DNA from: Photobacterium sp. TLY01
GTDB taxonomy: Bacteria; Pseudomonadota; Gammaproteobacteria; Enterobacterales; Vibrionaceae
Length of the DNA stretch: 64,000 nt
NCBI RefSeq assembly: GCF_021432065.1
Contig: NZ_CP090364.1
Coordinates: forward strand, 1,192,601 to 1,256,600
Direction: 5' to 3'
In this document: in pieces, positions 29,983 through 38,593 of the stretch
Layout: every line of letters starts with the position of its first letter
Position numbering within the stretch: position 1 is the stretch's first letter
Notes under the pieces: model-generated
The model's database searches: none
Told to the model about the DNA's origin: nothing
The model's input: the letters and a program-made list of their open reading frames with translations, nothing else
Translations under genes and position numbers: made by a program

Positions 29983-32169
29983 ATGGATTTGTCCGCTCAG
30001 GAAAAACATTGGTTACCCGTTTGGGGGCGTACGGGAAAACTGGCTATGCGACGGGCTTGCTGGCTCAATCGCAAGCGTCAGGATGATTTGCAACAAACCT
30101 TCACCAGTGTGGCACTCACACGGGTGAGAATTTTGGAAACCTGGGTGGAGAACCAATGGCTGTTTTTGCAGGATGCGGCCTTGTATCTGGCCACTAAACC
30201 CGAGGATGAACGCGATGAGGCGTTGCGCAGACTCAAAGGCCGGGCGGCGCACTTCTCTGAGTTGTTTATCTCGGACAGCCATGGCCAGATCAGCAGCTCG
30301 ACGCACCCTGGCCACAAAGGGCAGACACGGGTGACGCAAAAGGCGTTGCAGCACGGACTGCAGGCGCGTTTCCTGCACGGCCCTTATGTTGATCCCGTCA
30401 CAGAACAACTGGGCCGCACCACTTCTTCTTTTCATGATGCAGTGACCCTGATGTTCTATCAGCCGGTGACTGTTCAGCTGGCCGACGGCACCACTCAGGT
30501 GCAGGGATGTTTGTGTGCCAGACTGCCCAATGATGTCATCAGTGATTTAATTCAGCGCGAGGCCGGGCATATCTATCCTGAATCGGGCGATAACTATATT
30601 TTTATGGTGGAGTCTGCGTTCGATCCGCAGCTGCTGCCGGGCACGGCGCTGTCACGCTCCCGGTTTGAAGACGACACCTTCTCTCACGGCGAGAACCTCA
30701 AATCCGGGATTCACACCGGGTATGGCACGGTGAAGGTCAACCGGCACACTGAGTTTGAAATCCGATTTACCGATCCGGCCACCGGAGAGCTGCATCCCGG
30801 CGTCAGAGAAACCATCCGGCACGGACAAAATCTCTTCGTGTCTTATCCCGGCTATTCGGACTATCGCCACATTCCTGTCATCGGCAAAGGGGTGACATTT
30901 CAGTTGCCGGGTTCGCCGGATCGCTGGGGGATGATGTGCGAAGCGGATCTGGAGGAAGTTTACCGCCACCGATCCTTGCATTACCGGCTCAGCAAAACCT
31001 TTTTCATGTGCAGCGCGGCCGCCATTTTCTTCCCGATGCTGATGAGTGTTGTTTTCGGGCTGGGCCCCATTGCTCAGGCTGGATTAGGCGTGCTGACTGC
31101 CATACTGAGCTTACTCGTGTTCCGTTTTACCGCCTCCGGTCCTTTGGTGAAGCAAATGCAGGAAATGACTTCAGTGATTCAGGCGCTGGCGGAAGGTGAC
31201 GGAAATCTGCAGCAGCGATTGAATGCCGAACGCTTTAAACCCGATGAAACCGGTGAAATGGGGCGCTGGATTAACAGCTTCATCGACAATCTGGATGGAG
31301 TGATCAGTGAAATGATCCACGCGGCCAATGAGGTCCGGGAAGTCAGTGAGTCCATGCTTCGCCGTTGTGAGCGGATGGATGGCGCGGCGAATGACACCTC
31401 GACTGCCATTGCAGCAATGCTGAACCTTGCGGGTAGCCAGCAGAGCGATATCAGCTCGGCATCGGTATCAGCACACCAGATGCAGGATGTGATGCACCTG
31501 GTGGTGGTGGAAGCGGAGCAGGAATATCAGCAGGCATTAGCCAACACCAATAATATCAAAGGCGTGGTTGCCCGTTCCGCTCAGAGTGTGAACGGGGTGA
31601 ATAACGAAATGAGCCAGATTGGCGATATCGTTAAACTGATCACCGACATCACGGCGCAGACCAATCTGCTGGCCCTGAATGCAGCAATTGAAGCGGCAAG
31701 GGCCGGCGACCATGGCCGGGGCTTTTCTGTGGTGGCGGATGAAGTACGCCAGCTGGCAAGCCGCACGTCAGAGGCGGCGAACCATATTGGTTCGTTAATG
31801 GAGAAACTGCGCCTTGAATCGGCGGCGGCGGTGCAGTCGATGGAGCAGGGCATCCGGGATGTCGAGCAGAGCACTGTGGTGATTGATGCCGGAGAGCGCA
31901 ACAAACAGATGCGGCAAGCGGTGGAAGCCATGTTTGAGGTGATCAACCAATTGGCAGGAAACAGCGAACGTCATCACGACACGGCCCAGGCTGCGCAGCA
32001 CTCCACCGAGCTGCTGACCCGTTCGTCCCAGCAACTCAGCCGCCGGACTGTGTTGGTTCAGAATGCCATTTCCCGGCTGCGTCAGATGGTCGACAGGTTT
32101 GAAGTCAGCTCAGGCGATCACACCCATCATGCCTCTGAACGGTTGCCGGGTCACAGAACCTATGGGTGA
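29983..32169 (+). CDS. Methyl-accepting chemotaxis protein with soluble N-terminal sensor
   Basis: 728 residues from ATG 29983 (GGGAG nine bases upstream). The first about 335 residues have no clear membrane segment and form a Cache/PAS-like sensor ([30 protein letters not shown]). Two adjacent hydrophobic helices follow (about 341-388), then a HAMP region and a coiled coil. The receptor tip [27 protein letters not shown] (about 555) contacts CheA/CheW. This order implies that the sensor faces the cytoplasm, unlike classical periplasmic receptors. The C-terminus lacks an obvious CheR pentapeptide. The upstream extension to 29797 lacks support. Confidence 0.88.
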   Translation: MDLSAQEKHWLPVWGRTGKLAMRRACWLNRKRQDDLQQTFTSVALTRVRILETWVENQWLFLQDAALYLATKPEDERDEALRRLKGRAAHFSELFISDSHGQISSSTHPGHKGQTRVTQKALQHGLQARFLHGPYVDPVTEQLGRTTSSFHDAVTLMFYQPVTVQLADGTTQVQGCLCARLPNDVISDLIQREAGHIYPESGDNYIFMVESAFDPQLLPGTALSRSRFEDDTFSHGENLKSGIHTGYGTVKVNRHTEFEIRFTDPATGELHPGVRETIRHGQNLFVSYPGYSDYRHIPVIGKGVTFQLPGSPDRWGMMCEADLEEVYRHRSLHYRLSKTFFMCSAAAIFFPMLMSVVFGLGPIAQAGLGVLTAILSLLVFRFTASGPLVKQMQEMTSVIQALAEGDGNLQQRLNAERFKPDETGEMGRWINSFIDNLDGVISEMIHAANEVREVSESMLRRCERMDGAANDTSTAIAAMLNLAGSQQSDISSASVSAHQMQDVMHLVVVEAEQEYQQALANTNNIKGVVARSAQSVNGVNNEMSQIGDIVKLITDITAQTNLLALNAAIEAARAGDHGRGFSVVADEVRQLASRTSEAANHIGSLMEKLRLESAAAVQSMEQGIRDVEQSTVVIDAGERNKQMRQAVEAMFEVINQLAGNSERHHDTAQAAQHSTELLTRSSQQLSRRTVLVQNAISRLRQMVDRFEVSSGDHTHHASERLPGHRTYG

Positions 32170-32246
32170 ATGGCGGTGAATCTTTGACAAACTCGTTATA
32201 ATTGAATCAGGTAGGATGATGATATCAACGAGTGCTAAGGATTCGC

Positions 32247-32987
32247 ATGAAACTGAACTGTGATATGGGTGAAAGCTACGGAAGCTGGCAAATGGGCGAT
32301 GATAAAGCCGTTATGCCCTGGGTGGATATGGCAAACATTGCCTGCGGCTTCCATGCTTCTGATCCGGATATTATGTCTGACACCGTGGCCTGTGCAGTGC
32401 AGCATCAGGTGATGGTCGGCGCGCACCCGGGTTACGACGATAAGCCGGGTTTTGGCCGGCGTCATATTCCGCACAGTCCGGCGGCGATCACCCATCTGGT
32501 GGCCTATCAGACCGGCGCTCTTGACGCGGTCTGTCAGTTGCATGGCACCAGCGTGTCCTATGTCAAACCTCACGGCGCCCTGTATCACGACATGATGGCC
32601 AAACCGGACGTGCTGAACGCCATTCTGGCAGCGATCGCCGCCATGAACCGGCTGCGTCCATCCCCCCTGAGCCTGATGGTGCTGGCCAGAGCAGACAACA
32701 GCGTGGCAGAATCCGCTGCCCAGGCATTCGGGGTACCTTTGCTGTTTGAAGCCTTTGCCGACCGGGCATATGATGAGGCAGGGAATCTGGTACCGCGCAG
32801 TCAGCCGGGCGCGGTGCATCATGATCCGGCCAGAATCAGGCAGCAGGCGATTGAACTGGCGTCGGGCACAGTGACCACTCACAGCGGGGCTGTGCTTGCG
32901 CTGCATGCCGATACCTTGTGCGTTCACGGGGACAACCCGGAGTCGATCGCGACCATTGCGGATATCAGAAAGGCGATGGCGCTATGA
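32247..32987 (+). CDS. pxpA: 5-oxoprolinase subunit PxpA
   Basis: A 246-residue LamB/YcsF family protein starting MKLNCDMGESYG, with AAGG before the ATG. Family motifs NIACGFHASDP, GAHPGYDD and VKPHGALYHDM are intact. With PxpB and PxpC it hydrolyses 5-oxoproline to glutamate using ATP, removing a product of glutamine or gamma-glutamyl peptide cyclisation. Its stop overlaps the pxpB start (ATGA), so translation is coupled. Confidence 0.95.
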   Translation: MKLNCDMGESYGSWQMGDDKAVMPWVDMANIACGFHASDPDIMSDTVACAVQHQVMVGAHPGYDDKPGFGRRHIPHSPAAITHLVAYQTGALDAVCQLHGTSVSYVKPHGALYHDMMAKPDVLNAILAAIAAMNRLRPSPLSLMVLARADNSVAESAAQAFGVPLLFEAFADRAYDEAGNLVPRSQPGAVHHDPARIRQQAIELASGTVTTHSGAVLALHADTLCVHGDNPESIATIADIRKAMAL

Positions 32988-33682
32988 TTCGATTTGATTC
33001 GGTTTCCGAAACCGGCCTGATGGTTCATCTGGCCGATGAGATTGACGTCAGCCTTACGCCATTGATCGGGCGGCTGGTCAGCCAGCTTCAGGCCGATTTT
33101 CCGCACCAGCTGATCGAGATTGTGCCTTCCTATACCTCTATCCTGATTCATTTTCACCCGGATAAAGTGACTGAACGTCTGCTCAGGGAACGGATCAGTC
33201 TCTGTCACAGCCAATGGCAGGATAAACCGGTCGCGACTGTGGGTCAGGTGATCGAACTGCCGGTTTTTTATCATCCGGATGTTGGCCCGGATCTGTTACC
33301 CCTCGCTGAAGCCAAAGGGCTGAGCGTGGATCAGGTGATTGCACTGCACAGCGAACAAACTTACACCGTGTGTGCTATCGGTTTTGCGCCGGGTTTTGCC
33401 TTTCTTGCCAGTGTTGACGAAGCCATTGCCATGCCACGTCATGCCGAACCCAGATTAAGCCTTGCTCCGGGCAGCGTTGGCATCGCCGATCGTCAGACAG
33501 CCGTTTATCCGGCGCAGTCACCCGGCGGCTGGCAAATCATAGGGAACTGTCCCAAGCCATTATTCAATCCGGAACAGGAGCCGATGACCCCGTATCATGT
33601 CGGCGATCAGGTCCGCTTTCAACCTGTAGACCGATCCACCTTTAAGTCGCTCGGAGGTAAAATATGGCCACACTGGAAGTGA
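32984..33682 (+). CDS. pxpB: 5-oxoprolinase subunit PxpB
   Basis: About 232 residues of the KipI/PxpB family (allophanate hydrolase subunit 1 fold), starting MIRFDSVSETGLM at the ATGA overlap with pxpA. Motifs: IVPSYTSILIHF, CAIGFAPGFAFL, and GSVGIADRQTAVYPAQSPGGW. It is the ATP-dependent partner of PxpC in the oxoprolinase. The 3' end overlaps pxpC by 19 bases. Confidence 0.95.
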   Translation: MIRFDSVSETGLMVHLADEIDVSLTPLIGRLVSQLQADFPHQLIEIVPSYTSILIHFHPDKVTERLLRERISLCHSQWQDKPVATVGQVIELPVFYHPDVGPDLLPLAEAKGLSVDQVIALHSEQTYTVCAIGFAPGFAFLASVDEAIAMPRHAEPRLSLAPGSVGIADRQTAVYPAQSPGGWQIIGNCPKPLFNPEQEPMTPYHVGDQVRFQPVDRSTFKSLGGKIWPHWK

Positions 33683-34590
33683 TCCGCTCAGGCACGCTGA
33701 CGCTAATTCAGGATACGGGCCGCCTGGGCGTTGCCAGTTATGGTCTCAGCCAGGGCGGGGCGGCGGATATGCATGCCTACTGCTGGGCCAATTATCTGCT
33801 CGGCAACCCGATGAACTGTGCACAGCTGGAGATCACGCTGGGTCAGGCCAGCTTCAAAGCCCATGCCGATATGGAATGTGCGCTGACAGGGGCTGAGATG
33901 CAGGCCAGTCTGGATGGCGAGCCTGTGTCTGCCTGGAAGACCTTTGTGATGCGAAAAGGACAGACGCTGCAACTGGGTTATGCCCGTTCGGGGCTGCGTG
34001 CCTATCTGGCGATTCAGGGCGGTATTCATACCCCCAGCGTGCACGGCAGCCGGTCAACCGTGGTGCGTAATCAAATCGGTGGCATTGAAGGACGTCCCCT
34101 GCAGAAAGGTGACAAGCTACCGGTTCAGGCCAGTCTGGTCCGCCACAGTCCGCGTTATGTCCCGCCTCGTTTCATTCCCGATTATGACAAGCCGATTGAA
34201 CTGCATCTGTTGGCTTCGTCCCAGTGGGATTATTTCTCACCGGAGGCCAGAAACCAGTTTTTCGATAACCATTATCATGTCAAACCGGAGAGTGACCGGA
34301 TGGGGTGCCGTCTGGAAGGTAATGCCATACTCGGCGGCCCGCAGGGCATTGTCTCTGAAGGCATTGCGCTGGGTGCGGTGCAGATCCCGCCCAATGGTCA
34401 GCCGATTGTGCTGCTGAACGACCGGCAGACATTAGGCGGCTATCCAAAGCTGGGCTGTGTTGCCAGAATCGATCTTCCCCGACTGGCACAGGCGCGCCCC
34501 GGAAAAGACATCCGATTTATTCGTGGCGATTTGGTATCATTGCGGAAAGCCTGGCAGCGTTTCTCGCACTTTTTCGGCTTGCCTTATTAG
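33664..34590 (+). CDS. pxpC: 5-oxoprolinase subunit PxpC
   Basis: 308 residues of the KipA/PxpC family (allophanate hydrolase subunit 2 fold). It starts MATLEVIRSGTLTLIQDTGR, which matches the conserved N-terminus, and GGAGG lies upstream inside pxpB. SYGLSQGGAADM, QGGI and DRMGCRLEG follow, and the closing LGGYPKLG region is present. It completes PxpABC and is followed 51 bases later by a gamma-glutamylcyclotransferase gene that would supply 5-oxoproline. Confidence 0.95.
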   Translation: MATLEVIRSGTLTLIQDTGRLGVASYGLSQGGAADMHAYCWANYLLGNPMNCAQLEITLGQASFKAHADMECALTGAEMQASLDGEPVSAWKTFVMRKGQTLQLGYARSGLRAYLAIQGGIHTPSVHGSRSTVVRNQIGGIEGRPLQKGDKLPVQASLVRHSPRYVPPRFIPDYDKPIELHLLASSQWDYFSPEARNQFFDNHYHVKPESDRMGCRLEGNAILGGPQGIVSEGIALGAVQIPPNGQPIVLLNDRQTLGGYPKLGCVARIDLPRLAQARPGKDIRFIRGDLVSLRKAWQRFSHFFGLPY

Positions 34591-34641
34591 GCAGTCCTGG
34601 CTGCCAGGCGGTTCATCCGGTGAATTTTGAGGGAGGAAAGG

Positions 34642-35202
34642 ATGTTTATCTTCGGCTACGGTAGCTTAATCAATCGGGCGTCACGTCAACTGACCGGGCA
34701 GACAGGGCAGGCTGTCCCGGCTGTGGTTGAGGGCTTACAGCGCCACTGGGGGAAAGTGGATGGCAGTTATGCTATTGCGCCGTTGGTCGCTTCGCTGGGT
34801 GAAGGTCGCTGTAATGGCGTGCTGCTGAAAGTGGAAGATAACACACTGGCGCATTTCGACCGCAGGGAGCGGGGATACACCCGGGTGGAAGTCGATCCCT
34901 CTTTGATCACGCATCACGGTAGTCTGCAGTTTGATGCGCCGGTCTGGGTGTATGTGAAAGCCAATCCGGCACCGCCTTGTGTGAATCAGCCCATTATGCA
35001 GACCTACGTCGACACCGTGCTGGCGGGTTGTCTGAGTATTTCCGACGCCTTTGCCAGGACGTTTATTGAAACCACGTCCGGCTGGCATCATCCGCTGGAA
35101 AATGATCGTCACTCCCCGAAATATGGCAATCTGGCCGGGGTGGAGGATGCGCATCTTCCTGTGATTGACCGCTTACTCTCTCCGGCACGGAACCATGGCT
35201 AA
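34642..35202 (+). CDS. Gamma-glutamylcyclotransferase family protein
   Basis: A 186-residue protein starting MFIFGYGSLIN, with a GGGAGG-type ribosome site. FGYGSL is the substrate loop of the GGCT fold. The catalytic acid is likely the Glu in RRERGYTRVEV (near residue 79). Family members release 5-oxoproline from gamma-glutamyl dipeptides or glutathione. Lying in tandem with pxpABC, it would produce the oxoproline that PxpABC opens to glutamate. Its 3' end overlaps the next gene by eight bases. Confidence 0.85.
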   Translation: MFIFGYGSLINRASRQLTGQTGQAVPAVVEGLQRHWGKVDGSYAIAPLVASLGEGRCNGVLLKVEDNTLAHFDRRERGYTRVEVDPSLITHHGSLQFDAPVWVYVKANPAPPCVNQPIMQTYVDTVLAGCLSISDAFARTFIETTSGWHHPLENDRHSPKYGNLAGVEDAHLPVIDRLLSPARNHG

Positions 35203-35446
35203 GCCCAATAAGAAAGGGCCGGACACCACAGTTGAGATTTTCTGCAGTCAGTGCCGTACGCGTCTGTTTAAGTACCGTAAAGGGGGAAAGGGCGCATTGG
35301 TGAAGTGTTTCAAAGAAAGGATCGTGAAAGACTTTACACGCTCTGCCTGCCAGTGCCCGAATTGCGAGCAGACTTTTGCCCGCGAGACCCTGATACGTGG
35401 CACGCCTGCTTTTAAAATGATCGGCGGCAAAGCGTTCCAGAAATAG
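35195..35446 (+). CDS. Small zinc-ribbon protein
   Basis: 83 residues. Cysteine pairs are in FCSQCRTR (about 17-20) and CQCPNCEQTF (about 53-58), separated by a basic stretch, which suggests a zinc ribbon. The gene overlaps the GGCT 3' end by eight bases and is probably translated with it. The function is unknown; nucleic acid binding is possible from the Lys-rich linker, but unproven. Confidence 0.7.
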   Translation: MAKPNKKGPDTTVEIFCSQCRTRLFKYRKGGKGALVKCFKERIVKDFTRSACQCPNCEQTFARETLIRGTPAFKMIGGKAFQK

Positions 35447-35463
35447 CACTGGAACGCGGGTGA

Positions 35464-36243
35464 TTACTGACTGACCGCGGTACTGACTGTCATCTCATCG
35501 AGATTGTTGCTGAAGTAGCTTTGCGGGCAAACTTCCCGTTTGGTACGCAGCACGGCTTTGAGATCTAATATCTTGCGTTTATAGGTTCCGCGAACCAGCT
35601 GATAGTCAAGCTCAGGAGAAAACCAGAGTTTGACTTCCCGGTCGGGTTTTTTAATTTGCTCAACCCGGATGGTCTCGACAGTACCGTAATTGGTCTGGAG
35701 CTTTTCTTTACCTGCAACCCGGAAAAAGTAGTGATTCACTTCGTCCGACTCCTGCATCTTGAAGTCAAAAGTCTGCTTGCCCTGGATCAGGTTCAGCCGC
35801 ATTTGGCTGGCCACAGCTTCCACATCCAGCAACGGCAGGTCATTACTGTCAAAGCTGAGCTTTTCCCCGTCGGTGGTGATGTCTGAACGGGTGCCGTCCT
35901 GATTAAAGCTGCCACGGGTTGTGCCGTCCAGCAGTCCTGTGATATTGCGGTTGAATGACTGAGTCAGGAAAGAGCCTTTCACATCAGACCAGACAACCCG
36001 TGTTTGTTGCTGAAAATGAGTTTTGGCCACGATGGCCGACAGGCGGCTGGTGGACTGAATATCAACACGCTGGTTGTTCTGCCAGCTTAACTTGCGTTCA
36101 AAATAGCCGATTTTATGGCTACCGTAGAACAGATCGTAGGTCAGGGTTTTGACACACTGATGCCACTCAACGGGCGGGGAAGCCATCAGGTGAGAAGATG
36201 CCAGGCAAAGTGGCAGCATTACAGACAGAGTAAGTCGTTTCAC
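35464..36243 (-). CDS. DUF3108 exported protein
   Basis: A 259-residue protein with a Sec signal peptide (MKRLTLSVMLPLCLASSHLMA). The mature part (TYDLFYGSHKIGYFERKL...) matches DUF3108, a beta-rich periplasmic family. Function not established; some relatives are thought to act at the envelope. It converges on the zinc-ribbon gene (17-base gap). Confidence 0.75.
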   Translation of the reverse strand: MKRLTLSVMLPLCLASSHLMASPPVEWHQCVKTLTYDLFYGSHKIGYFERKLSWQNNQRVDIQSTSRLSAIVAKTHFQQQTRVVWSDVKGSFLTQSFNRNITGLLDGTTRGSFNQDGTRSDITTDGEKLSFDSNDLPLLDVEAVASQMRLNLIQGKQTFDFKMQESDEVNHYFFRVAGKEKLQTNYGTVETIRVEQIKKPDREVKLWFSPELDYQLVRGTYKRKILDLKAVLRTKREVCPQSYFSNNLDEMTVSTAVSQ

Positions 36244-36718
36244 GGAACCTCCCCATGTACATGGCCGGATGATCAGGCCTCTTTAAGCGTAATCAATTTG
36301 GTTGGTGATGTGCATTGAACTGTGCAAGCAATCCACAGATGAGACACCTATTTTAAGGCAGCTGCGCCAGTGAATGCGACCTGTGTCCGGTAAGTGACTG
36401 GTTTTCCGGTAAAGCATGCCTGATAAAGTGTCTTTGCAGCCTATCTGAATGATGAAGTTTTTATGTCATTTCTCAGTCAGTAAATTCAGAGGCTTACCGT
36501 TAGAGTTAAGTGTAGCTGGCAAGAGAACAACCGGGATGGCTGCATAATTGATTGATTTCTGGTGAGTCATTTTTCCTGTCCTAGCAAGCCAATGTGACAA
36601 CCTTATGTCGGGAATTTGACGCTTTTGAGAAGGGAACCTATGTTTTATGGGCCCTTGAGGTACATCGCTTGTTCAAAGTGAGCATAGGTCAGGTTCAATC
36701 CACGAGCAGGAGGACAGA
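36244..36718. other. Intergenic region
   Basis: About 475 bases without a supported gene. The palindrome CATGTACATG lies near 36254, just upstream of the DUF3108 gene, and may be a regulatory site. The 3' part carries the strong AGGAGG of the small gene at 36719. Confidence 0.4.
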
Positions 36719-36937
36719 ATGAAAAAGGCAAATGGTGTCTATCGGCTGCAAATCATCAAGGAGGTTGCAACAAGAAAGCAGCTTGAAGGCAGCAAAGATC
36801 CAATGGCAAACCATATCCACCAGTTATTGGAATCCAGAGCGGCGGATTCCAATAGCGAAGAGAATCACCTGTTCAGTGGCAATCACTTTGATGATCAGGC
36901 AGGTGGTTGGGTCAGCAATTTCTGGAGCGCTAAGTAA
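36719..36937 (+). CDS. 72-residue protein, unknown
   Basis: Begins MKKANGVYRLQIIKEVATRK. A perfect AGGAGG lies five bases upstream of the ATG, which is the main reason to accept it. The protein is polar, with no membrane segment or cysteines, and a Trp-containing C-terminus (WVSNFWSAK). I do not recognise it. A second, overlapping frame of the same length in this stretch lacks a ribosome site and is rejected. Confidence 0.6.
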   Translation: MKKANGVYRLQIIKEVATRKQLEGSKDPMANHIHQLLESRAADSNSEENHLFSGNHFDDQAGGWVSNFWSAK

Positions 36938-37098
36938 CCGGAATATGTGATGACATGACCGGGTCAGGCCTGCTGGGATCTGACCCTTGTCGGCGCCGGG
37001 AGCGACGACTGGTAATCTTTCTTATCAATCGCCTGGTTCTGGCATCAAAGCCTTATCTGCGGTACATTTCCCGGTCTCACTTTATTCTGAATCAGATA

Positions 37099-37575
37099 AT
37101 GCATTACATCGACATCAACACTTATACCCGCAAATGGATTTTCACTCATGCGTCTATGCCGGTTCCGGCAGAAGATCTGGCACAGATTCAGCCTTTGACC
37201 CAGGCCCGATCGGCCACATTATGGCGTGAATTTATCAGCAGCCAGAGCCCGGATTCAGATCACTTCGGTAAGGGCGACTGGGCCGCAGAGGATAAAAACT
37301 GGACAGAGACTGTCGAGTGGCAAGCGGCGTGGGATGACGATGAGCCGGCATTACCTGAAGCATTGGCCGATTTCCTCGACTGGGAAGACAATACCCCTGT
37401 CTATTTCTGCTATGAAAAATATAACCTGATTGAGACCACCTGGGCAGTGTTTAAGCGGAACTGGAAAAACTTCCTGTTTTTTGATGACGGTCCCTTACTG
37501 ATTGCCAGAAAGAAAACTCAGGCCGTGTGGTTCCATTCAAACGGCACCTGCAAGATAGGCCACAGAAACGCTTAA
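37099..37575 (+). CDS. DUF2947 family protein
   Basis: About 158 residues from the conserved N-terminus MHYIDINTYTRKWIFTH. The body matches DUF2947, a family found mainly in Vibrionaceae and relatives: SMPVPAEDLAQIQPL, then TPVYFCYEKYNLIETTWAVF. It is rich in aromatic residues and acidic. The function is unknown. The longer 5' extension lacks homology-like character. Confidence 0.75.
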   Translation: MHYIDINTYTRKWIFTHASMPVPAEDLAQIQPLTQARSATLWREFISSQSPDSDHFGKGDWAAEDKNWTETVEWQAAWDDDEPALPEALADFLDWEDNTPVYFCYEKYNLIETTWAVFKRNWKNFLFFDDGPLLIARKKTQAVWFHSNGTCKIGHRNA

Positions 37576-37625
37576 ATCATCATGCGCAGCCCGCATCAGA
37601 GCTGGCCGCGAATAGGGCGGCCTGC

Positions 37626-38471
37626 TCAGGAACTGATTTCAGATCCTGCTTTGCTTCCCATGAGCCGGGAGATGTTGTCACAGGCCAGATGCATGTTTTC
37701 CTGATTGGAATGCACCGAGGCGCCTGAGCTGAGCAGAGGCTGTTGGAGCGGCTGACCCAAGACCAGAAACAAGCGGGCCCCTTTCTGGCTGGTTTTGATA
37801 TGGATGGGTAATGCGGACGGTTTGAGGATACCCATTTGCTGCGGATAAAGCTGATTGGCCCCGATATACACTGAGCCTGAACGCAGATAGACAAAACCGG
37901 CAACCAGCGCTTCATCCGGCTGCCAGTACCAGCCACCGTAAGGCGAGATCATAATATCCAGGTAAGTGACCGGGATACTGGAAGCGATGGGGCTGGTGGC
38001 GTCTTTGTACTGACCAATCAGTACCTTGGTGGTCGCATCGGTTTCTTCGACCAGCGGCAGGTTCTGGGTGCAAACGTACTGGCTGGAGGCATCGGCCATT
38101 TCCTGCTCCCCGGCCGGCAGTGCTGTCCAGAGCGCGAACGATTCAGCGCGGCCGCCCAGCGGCTGCATGGTATCTTTGTGAACGACACCGTTGCCGGATG
38201 TCATGATCTGAAGATCGCCGGTTTGCATGGTCACAGTGCAGCCACAGGAATCGATGTGATGCAGGGTGCCCGTGACCGGATAGCTGAATGCTTCTATGCC
38301 GGAATGCCCGTGGTAGTCGAGCCCGGTTTCCTGCTTGATGCCATTGGCGTCAAAATGATCCCAGAGCACAAAAGGGTTCAGTTCAGCCAGATTATCGCGG
38401 TAAATGTAAGCGGTCATGGGCCCGGATTTCCGACCGTAGCGGACTTTATTGATTGTTCTCGTCGCTTGCAT
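37626..38471 (-). CDS. Pirin family protein
   Basis: About 281 residues from MQATRTINKV (ATG 38471; the longer GTG start lacks support). A bicupin pirin. The metal-binding residues of the N-terminal cupin are visible in DYHGHSGIEAFSYP (His, His, Glu), followed by VVHKD. Pirins are mononuclear iron proteins of varied function, some with quercetinase activity and some regulatory. The residue pattern suggests an active metal site. It converges on the DUF2947 gene. Confidence 0.88.
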   Translation of the reverse strand: MQATRTINKVRYGRKSGPMTAYIYRDNLAELNPFVLWDHFDANGIKQETGLDYHGHSGIEAFSYPVTGTLHHIDSCGCTVTMQTGDLQIMTSGNGVVHKDTMQPLGGRAESFALWTALPAGEQEMADASSQYVCTQNLPLVEETDATTKVLIGQYKDATSPIASSIPVTYLDIMISPYGGWYWQPDEALVAGFVYLRSGSVYIGANQLYPQQMGILKPSALPIHIKTSQKGARLFLVLGQPLQQPLLSSGASVHSNQENMHLACDNISRLMGSKAGSEISS

Positions 38472-38593
38472 GATCGCCACCCACTTTTCTGTACTTCTTG
38501 TGATTAGAGCTTAGCTTATACTCACACTAAACGACTATTTGAACCCTTTTGTTTTCTGAAAATTGACGCCATTTTTACCATCCTTGACTCAGT

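Noticed and set aside
34735..35154. 139-residue minus-strand frame opposite the GGCT gene
   Set aside because: Shadow of a real gene; no ribosome site, and the composition mirrors the coding strand.
36732..36950. Second 72-residue frame overlapping the small gene at 36719
   Set aside because: Only the 36719 frame has the AGGAGG site; this one is a shadow.
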